Shown in pieces: positions 59,198-64,000 of a DNA stretch of 64,000 nucleotides. Both the position numbers and the translations under genes were made by a program. The stretch comes from Janthinobacterium sp051380875. GTDB lineage: Bacteria > Pseudomonadota > Gammaproteobacteria > Burkholderiales > Burkholderiaceae_D. The stretch's first letter is position 1. Each line of letters begins with the position of its first letter. Under the pieces are notes generated by a model, which ran no database searches, was not told the origin of the DNA, and was given only the letters and a program-made list of their open reading frames with translations. The stretch covers positions 1-64,000 of the forward strand of contig NZ_JBNYXW010000013.1 in NCBI RefSeq assembly GCF_051380875.1, read 5' to 3'.

Positions 59198-60484
59198 CTA
59201 AAACGCCTGGCTGGCGGCATGAATCAGCAGGCCGGCCAGGCCGCCGACGACGGTGCCGTTGATGCGGATGAATTGCAGGTCGCGCCCGATGGCCAGCTCG
59301 ATGCGGCTACTCATTTCTTCCTTGCTCCACAGGTCCAGCCGGCTGGCGATGAAGGCGCCCACTTCGCCCCGGTAGCGGCGCACCAGCGTAGCGCTGCCGG
59401 CGACGATGGCGTCGTTCAGCCATTGCCGCGCATGGAAGTCCGTGCCCAGCACCTTGCCCGTGTTGCGCGCCAGGCTGGCGATGGCTTGCGCCAGCACTGG
59501 CTGCTCGCCGTGCAGGTCGGCCAGCAGGCGCGCGCTGACATTGTCCCACAGCTCGCCCAGCATGGCTTGCACCGTGTCGCTGGCGATCAGCTGCAACTGG
59601 TAGCGGCGCACCGTCTCTTGCCAATGCGGGTCGGCCTTCAAGTGCAGCGCGCTGTCGGCGATCCAGCCGGCGATGCGCTGGCGCAGCGGGTGGTCGGGGG
59701 CGATGCGCACGGCGATGGAAAATTTTTGCAGCGAGGCGATCATGCGCGGCTCATACGCCTTCAAGGCCTTCTTGATCAGCGCGTTCTCGATCTGGAAGGC
59801 GCCCAGCACAAAGTCGCCGATGGCGGCGTGGTGGCTGTCATCGTCCAGGTAGGCGGCACCCCGGTCGAGCAGGAAGTCCAGCAGTTCCTGCGGCTTGCCG
59901 TCGGCGATCAGCGCATCGATGCAGTCGGCGGCCACGTCCGACAGGTTCAATTGCCCCAGGTAGCTGCTGGCCTGGTCACGCAGCAGCTGCCCCAGTTTTT
60001 CGTGGTCGGCCATCGACAGCAGCTGTCTGACGACGCCCGCGCTGGCCATGCCCAGCTGCTGCGCGTGGGTGCTATCATCCAGCCAGGCGCCCAGCCGCTG
60101 GGCCGGGTCGGCTTGCACGATGCGCTCGGCGATACCTTGTTCGGTAATGAAATGGTTTTCCACGAAGGCGCCCAGGCTGCGTCCGATCTCCGCCTTGCTG
60201 TTCGGGATGATGGCCGTATGCCATAGCGGGATGCCGAGCGGATGGCGGAACAGGGCGACGACGGCAAACCAGTCGGCAATCGCCCCCACCATCGACGCTT
60301 CGGCAAACGCTTCCACATAGCCCCAGGCGGGATGGCCGCCCCGCTGCGAGCGGGCCACGGCAAAGACCAGCGCCGCCAAGAGTAGCAAGCCCACGGCCAG
60401 CAGCTGCATGCTGCGCAGGCGCGCGCGCTTGAGCTGGTCCGTGCTGCGGTCCAGCTGTTCGATGAGGTCGGGGGAGCGTTGCAT
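59198..60484 (-). CDS. DUF445 family membrane protein (YjiN-like)
   Basis: A 428-residue protein: two N-terminal hydrophobic segments (about residues 26-45 and 60-85, WGYVEAFAEASMVGAIADWFAVVALFRHPLG, the family hallmark), a long alpha-helical middle and a C-terminal hydrophobic helix (GTVVGGLAGLLIHAASQAF). Function of the family is unknown. The gene stands alone. Confidence 0.9.
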   Translation of the reverse strand: MQRSPDLIEQLDRSTDQLKRARLRSMQLLAVGLLLLAALVFAVARSQRGGHPAWGYVEAFAEASMVGAIADWFAVVALFRHPLGIPLWHTAIIPNSKAEIGRSLGAFVENHFITEQGIAERIVQADPAQRLGAWLDDSTHAQQLGMASAGVVRQLLSMADHEKLGQLLRDQASSYLGQLNLSDVAADCIDALIADGKPQELLDFLLDRGAAYLDDDSHHAAIGDFVLGAFQIENALIKKALKAYEPRMIASLQKFSIAVRIAPDHPLRQRIAGWIADSALHLKADPHWQETVRRYQLQLIASDTVQAMLGELWDNVSARLLADLHGEQPVLAQAIASLARNTGKVLGTDFHARQWLNDAIVAGSATLVRRYRGEVGAFIASRLDLWSKEEMSSRIELAIGRDLQFIRINGTVVGGLAGLLIHAASQAF

Positions 60485-60560
60485 GGATGGCGGTCCGCGT
60501 TGGTTGCGAGACCGCCATCTTAACTGCGGCAGCGACAGAATATGTCGCCGGGGTGATTTT

Positions 60561-61958
60561 TTACTGCGCTGTGTGCAGCAGCGAACGCTTGCGCGCGTAG
60601 CCGAAGTAGATGATTAGCCCGATCACCAGCCAGATGCCAAAGGCGAGCCAGGTGACCCAGCTCAGGAAGGTCATCAAGCCCAGGCACATGAGGACGGCCA
60701 GCGCTGGCACGTAGGGCACGCCGGGGCAGCGGAAGGCGCGCGGCAGGTCGGGGCGCTTCTTGCGCAGTACCACCACGGCGATCGAGACCATGGTGAAGGC
60801 AGCCAGCGTGCCGATGTTGATCAGTTCAGCGAGGATGTTGAGCGGGATCACGGCGGCGATCAGGCCAAACACGATGCCCACCAGCCAGGTGGCGAAGAAC
60901 GGCGTGTGGAAGCGCGGGTGCACGCTCGACAGGCGGCGTGGCAGCAAGCCGTCGCGCGACATGGCGAAGATGATGCGCGTCTGGCCGAAGGCCATTACCA
61001 GGATGACGGTGGTCATGCCCAGGATGGCGCCCAGGTCGACGAAGCCGGCGATCCAGTTTTCGCCCGCATATTGCAGGGCCAGCGAGACGGGATGGTCGAC
61101 GCCGAGGAACTTTTGGTAGGGTACGATGCCCGTCATGATGGCCGAGACCACCACGTACAGCACGGCGCACACGGCCAGCGAGCCGATAATGCCGATAGGC
61201 AAGTCGCGCGACGGCTGCTTGACTTCCTCGGCGGCCGAAGTGACGGCGTCAAAGCCGATGAAGGCGAAGAACACCAGCGCGGCTGCGCTCAGCATGCCGT
61301 GGTAGCCGAACGGCATGTAGGGCTGCCAGTTGGCCGGCTGCACGTGGCGCGCGCCAAAAATGATGAACAGCAGCACCACGCCCACCTTGATGGCCACCAT
61401 GATGTTGTTCAGGCGCGCCGATTCGCGCACGCCCCAGCCCAGCATGGCCGTAAGAAGCAACATGATGACCAGCGCCGGCAGGTTGATAAAGGTGGTCACG
61501 CCGGGCAAGGCGCCCGGCGCGGCCGTCAGGGCCACGGGCAGGGCGATGCCAAAGCCCGACAGCAGCGACTGGAAATAGCCGGACCAGCCGACGGAGACGG
61601 CGGCTGCGGCCAGGCCGTATTCGAGCAGCAAGTCCCAGCCTATCATCCAGGCGGCCAGCTCGCCCAGGGTGGCGTAGCTATAGGTGTAGATGGAGCCGGC
61701 CACCGGCACGGTGGAGGCGAATTCTGCATAGCACAGGGCGGCGAAGCAGCAAGCGACGGCGGCGACGACAAACGACAGCGAGAGGGCGGGGCCGGCCGTC
61801 AGCGCGCCCGTGCCCGTCAAGACAAAAATACCGGTGCCGACGATGGCGCCGATGCCCATCAGCACAAGGTCGAACGGCCCCAGCACCTTCGCCAGTCCTC
61901 CCGGTTTCTTGCTGTGGGCAATCATGTCATCCAGATTCTTGGTTCTAAATAAGCTCAC
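60561..61958 (-). CDS. Amino-acid permease (APC superfamily, CAT/YfnA-like)
   Basis: A 465-residue inner-membrane transporter with about twelve helices: GIGAIVGTGIFVLTGTGA in TM1 is the substrate-binding unwound helix of the APC fold, followed by YAEFASTVPVAGSIYTYSYATLGELAAWMIGWDLLLEY in TM3-4. It resembles cationic-amino-acid transporters of the YfnA type. The start is GTG 61958 with AGGAGAG in front. It is a single gene. Confidence 0.9.
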   Translation of the reverse strand: MSLFRTKNLDDMIAHSKKPGGLAKVLGPFDLVLMGIGAIVGTGIFVLTGTGALTAGPALSLSFVVAAVACCFAALCYAEFASTVPVAGSIYTYSYATLGELAAWMIGWDLLLEYGLAAAAVSVGWSGYFQSLLSGFGIALPVALTAAPGALPGVTTFINLPALVIMLLLTAMLGWGVRESARLNNIMVAIKVGVVLLFIIFGARHVQPANWQPYMPFGYHGMLSAAALVFFAFIGFDAVTSAAEEVKQPSRDLPIGIIGSLAVCAVLYVVVSAIMTGIVPYQKFLGVDHPVSLALQYAGENWIAGFVDLGAILGMTTVILVMAFGQTRIIFAMSRDGLLPRRLSSVHPRFHTPFFATWLVGIVFGLIAAVIPLNILAELINIGTLAAFTMVSIAVVVLRKKRPDLPRAFRCPGVPYVPALAVLMCLGLMTFLSWVTWLAFGIWLVIGLIIYFGYARKRSLLHTAQ

Positions 61959-62102
61959 TGTCTCTCCTGTGTGTTTTTGTCATGGCGCCATTGCCGCCTC
62001 GTGGGCAGCACGACGCAGCCAGATTCTAGCCCAGGCGGCCGCCATTCTAGAAGGAATTCTGTATATCGCCATGCACGCCAGCCGTACAAGTTGGCATCCT
62101 GT

Positions 62103-62134
62103 TAAAAAAATGCCCCAGGCTGGTAGCCCGGGGC
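62103..62134 (-). terminator. Rho-independent terminator of the sugar-porter gene
   Basis: On the minus strand a 10-bp stem (62134-62125 with 62121-62112, one mismatch) is followed by seven T residues (62110-62104), 33 bp after the stop of the transporter gene. Confidence 0.85.
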
Positions 62135-62166
62135 GAAAAGGAGAGTGCTGTTGGTTCTGGCAATGA

Positions 62167-63960
62167 CTACCTGGCGAAATGGGCTTCGATTTCCTCCAAT
62201 GTTTTCCCCTTGGTTTCCGGCAACAGGAATGCAGCGGCCAGGAAGTACAGCACGGTGCAGCCGGCGCCGAAGAAGAACAGGGTGGAATAGCCGTGCAAGC
62301 CCACCGTCGGCAGGAAGATGGCGGCGATCACGGTCGAGACGAACTGGTTCACCAGCAGGGCGATGCTCATGCCGTTCGAGCGGATGCGCGTTGGCATCAG
62401 TTCCGACAGGGCCAGCCATACGCACACGCCCGGTCCCACGGCAAAGCTGGAAACAAACACGCAGATGGCGATGGCCACCAGCCAGCCATGCGTGGACGAG
62501 GGCACGGGACCCAGGCTGGCCTTCTCGATGCGCAGCGGCGCTTCGCGCCCGGCGGCCGGGTCGGCAAACGGGTTCAGATGCAGTTTGCGGAAAAACATGC
62601 CGATTACGCTGTCTGGCTGCACGGCGTCGCCACGGGCGATGCTCACCTGGCGCAGCACGGGGTCGTCACTGCGCAAGCTCTTCACGTTGGTGAACGGGCC
62701 GTAGGCATAGGCGACGGTCAGTTGCTGCGGCGTGCCGTCGGCGGCCGCGCCCAGCGATTGCAGGGTCGTCGTGTCCAGCTGCAGGGCCAGGCCGTTCGAT
62801 ATTATCCTCGCGGCGATCGCCGGACGCACGTCGGCCAGGTTCGCTTCGGCGCTGCGGAACAGCAATCCGGCCGCCAGCAGCGAGATGATGATGCCGCCAC
62901 TACCCAGCATCAGCAGGAATTTGCGGCCCTTGCGGTCCACCAGCAGCACCGCCACCACCGTCATTACGGCGTTGAGCACTTTTAACAGGACGTCGGCCAT
63001 GTTGGCCGAGGCGCCGGACAGGCCCGCCTGGTTGAGGATGTTGACGACATAGGCGAGGATGGAATTGATGCCCGTCGCCTGCGTGCATGCGAGGATCAGG
63101 CAGGCCAGCAGGAAGGGCAGCACGTAGCGGCGGCTCAGCAACGGGTCGCGTACATTGGCCTTGCCACTGATTTTGGCCGCATTCTCGGGTGTATCGAGGA
63201 TTTCGCGCAGCTCCATTTCAGCAACGGCCGGCAGGCGCGTGCGCAGCAGCGACTGGCGTGCCTGCTCGACACGGCCGCGACGGGCCAGCCAGCGTGGCGA
63301 TTCGGCCAGCAGCAGGCTGCCGACGGTAAACACCAGGCCCGGCGTCAGGCAGACCCAGAAGATGCTGCGCCAGGCGTGGTCCTTGGCCGCGAATACGGCG
63401 GCGGCGCGGGCCACTTCCGGCAGCGCGTGCGCCGCTTGCGTAGCCGTTTCCACCGTCTGCGCCTGTACCAGGCCGATCAGGGCGGCGGCCACCAGGCCGA
63501 TGGTCAGCAGCAACTGGAACAGGGCCGCACCGCGTCCGCGCTGCTGCGCGGGCAGGCATTCGGCCAGGTACAGGGGCACGACGACGCCGATCAAGCCACC
63601 GCTGATGCCTTGCAGCAAGCGGCCCAGCAGCAGCGGCGTGTAGCCGTCGGCCAGGGCAATCAGGGGGATGCTGGCGCTGAACAGGACGCCGGCCAGGGCC
63701 ATCACCCAGCGCCGGCCCAGGAGGTCGGCCAGGGCGCCGGCAAACAGCGACGACAGGACCGAGCCCAGCAGCACGGCGGCGACGATAAAGCTCAGCTGCT
63801 GAGCCGTCAGTTTCCAGGCCACCGAGGCCGTCGATTCCAGGTAGGGCAGGGCGCCGGCGATGATGCCGATGTCTATGCCGTACAGCAATCCCCCCATGCC
63901 GGCAATAAATAGCAGGTAGCGCATGGCCCACACGGGGGCCTTGTGTGACTTGTCGTGCAT
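62167..63960 (-). CDS. Sugar-porter-type MFS transporter with large periplasmic insertion
   Basis: A 597-residue member of the sugar porter family: GMGGLLYGIDIGIIAGALPYL in TM1, the GALADLLGRRW motif, LLQGISGGLIGVVVPLYLAE in TM4, the sugar-binding QATGINS of TM7 and the final PETKGKTLEEIE. Usual members have 450-480 residues; here residues about 369-491, between TM9 and TM10, form an extra 120-residue periplasmic domain, and a smaller one (about 167-198) lies between TM5 and TM6. The substrate is probably a sugar or polyol. The window ends 40 bp before its start. Confidence 0.88.
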   Translation of the reverse strand: MHDKSHKAPVWAMRYLLFIAGMGGLLYGIDIGIIAGALPYLESTASVAWKLTAQQLSFIVAAVLLGSVLSSLFAGALADLLGRRWVMALAGVLFSASIPLIALADGYTPLLLGRLLQGISGGLIGVVVPLYLAECLPAQQRGRGAALFQLLLTIGLVAAALIGLVQAQTVETATQAAHALPEVARAAAVFAAKDHAWRSIFWVCLTPGLVFTVGSLLLAESPRWLARRGRVEQARQSLLRTRLPAVAEMELREILDTPENAAKISGKANVRDPLLSRRYVLPFLLACLILACTQATGINSILAYVVNILNQAGLSGASANMADVLLKVLNAVMTVVAVLLVDRKGRKFLLMLGSGGIIISLLAAGLLFRSAEANLADVRPAIAARIISNGLALQLDTTTLQSLGAAADGTPQQLTVAYAYGPFTNVKSLRSDDPVLRQVSIARGDAVQPDSVIGMFFRKLHLNPFADPAAGREAPLRIEKASLGPVPSSTHGWLVAIAICVFVSSFAVGPGVCVWLALSELMPTRIRSNGMSIALLVNQFVSTVIAAIFLPTVGLHGYSTLFFFGAGCTVLYFLAAAFLLPETKGKTLEEIEAHFAR

Positions 63961-64000
63961 GAAAACTCCGGAAGTGGGGTCTAGCGGTTGGAAAGATCGA

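Overview
The window is a GC-rich chromosomal segment of a Gram-negative, aerobic, soil-type bacterium. General porins of the Burkholderiales type, PotA-like ABC genes, a CorA/PaoABC/DUF445 housekeeping mix and the codon bias all point to a betaproteobacterium. An Oxalobacteraceae member (Janthinobacterium/Duganella/Massilia-like) is my best guess; this is inference, since no rRNA or marker gene is present. Layout: 1-2.6 kb is a mobile-DNA scar: part of an IS3-family element beside the 3' end of a group II intron, then an ankyrin-repeat gene, a periplasmic Cu,Zn superoxide dismutase, and a filamentous-haemagglutinin gene fragment interrupted by an inverted piece of IS1380-family transposase. 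From 2.7 to 10.9 kb lies a complete gallate catabolic locus: galC, a ligJ-type hydratase and galD on the minus strand; a LysR-type regulator with two HTH domains, a gallate transporter, gallate dioxygenase and a porin on the plus strand. A 19-bp motif is shared by the two catabolic promoters. A complete 1,667-bp IS1380-family element (10.9-12.6 kb) sits exactly at the porin stop codon; its transposase carries two compensating single-base indels. 

From 12.9 to 28.9 kb lies a glucuronate utilisation locus: GapN-like aldehyde dehydrogenase, ManD mannonate dehydratase, a GntR-family regulator with operator palindromes, uronate isomerase, a four-gene ABC importer, fructuronate reductase, KDG kinase, a porin and a lipoprotein glycoside hydrolase family 3 enzyme. 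Together they would bring in a uronate or uronide, release glucuronate and convert it through fructuronate, mannonate and KDG to KDPG; the KDPG aldolase is not in the window. 

From 29 to 50 kb are small independent units: an MFS exporter, a QseBC-like two-component system, a nitroreductase, a tandem DUF4394 lipoprotein with a 9-bp repeat in its signal peptide, a frameshifted arsB behind a strong palindrome, the nemR-nemA electrophile-response pair with three GACCGGTC sites, redox enzymes, a DUF2145 pair, an HDOD protein, an aldo/keto reductase, an operon with two tandem RraA-fold genes plus an MFS transporter under a divergent LysR regulator, an acyl-CoA-dehydrogenase-like protein, a hotdog thioesterase and a glutathione transferase. 

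From 50 to 64 kb are an unrecognised protein that resembles a degenerate archaeo-eukaryotic primase domain, an M14 peptidase/hydrolase pair, the paoABC periplasmic aldehyde oxidoreductase, CorA, a tandem universal stress protein with an FNR/Anr-like box, a DUF445 membrane protein, an amino-acid permease, and a sugar-porter-like MFS protein with a large periplasmic insertion. The catabolic loci are coherent operons; the clearest signs of recent DNA movement are at 0-2.6 kb and 10.9-12.6 kb.
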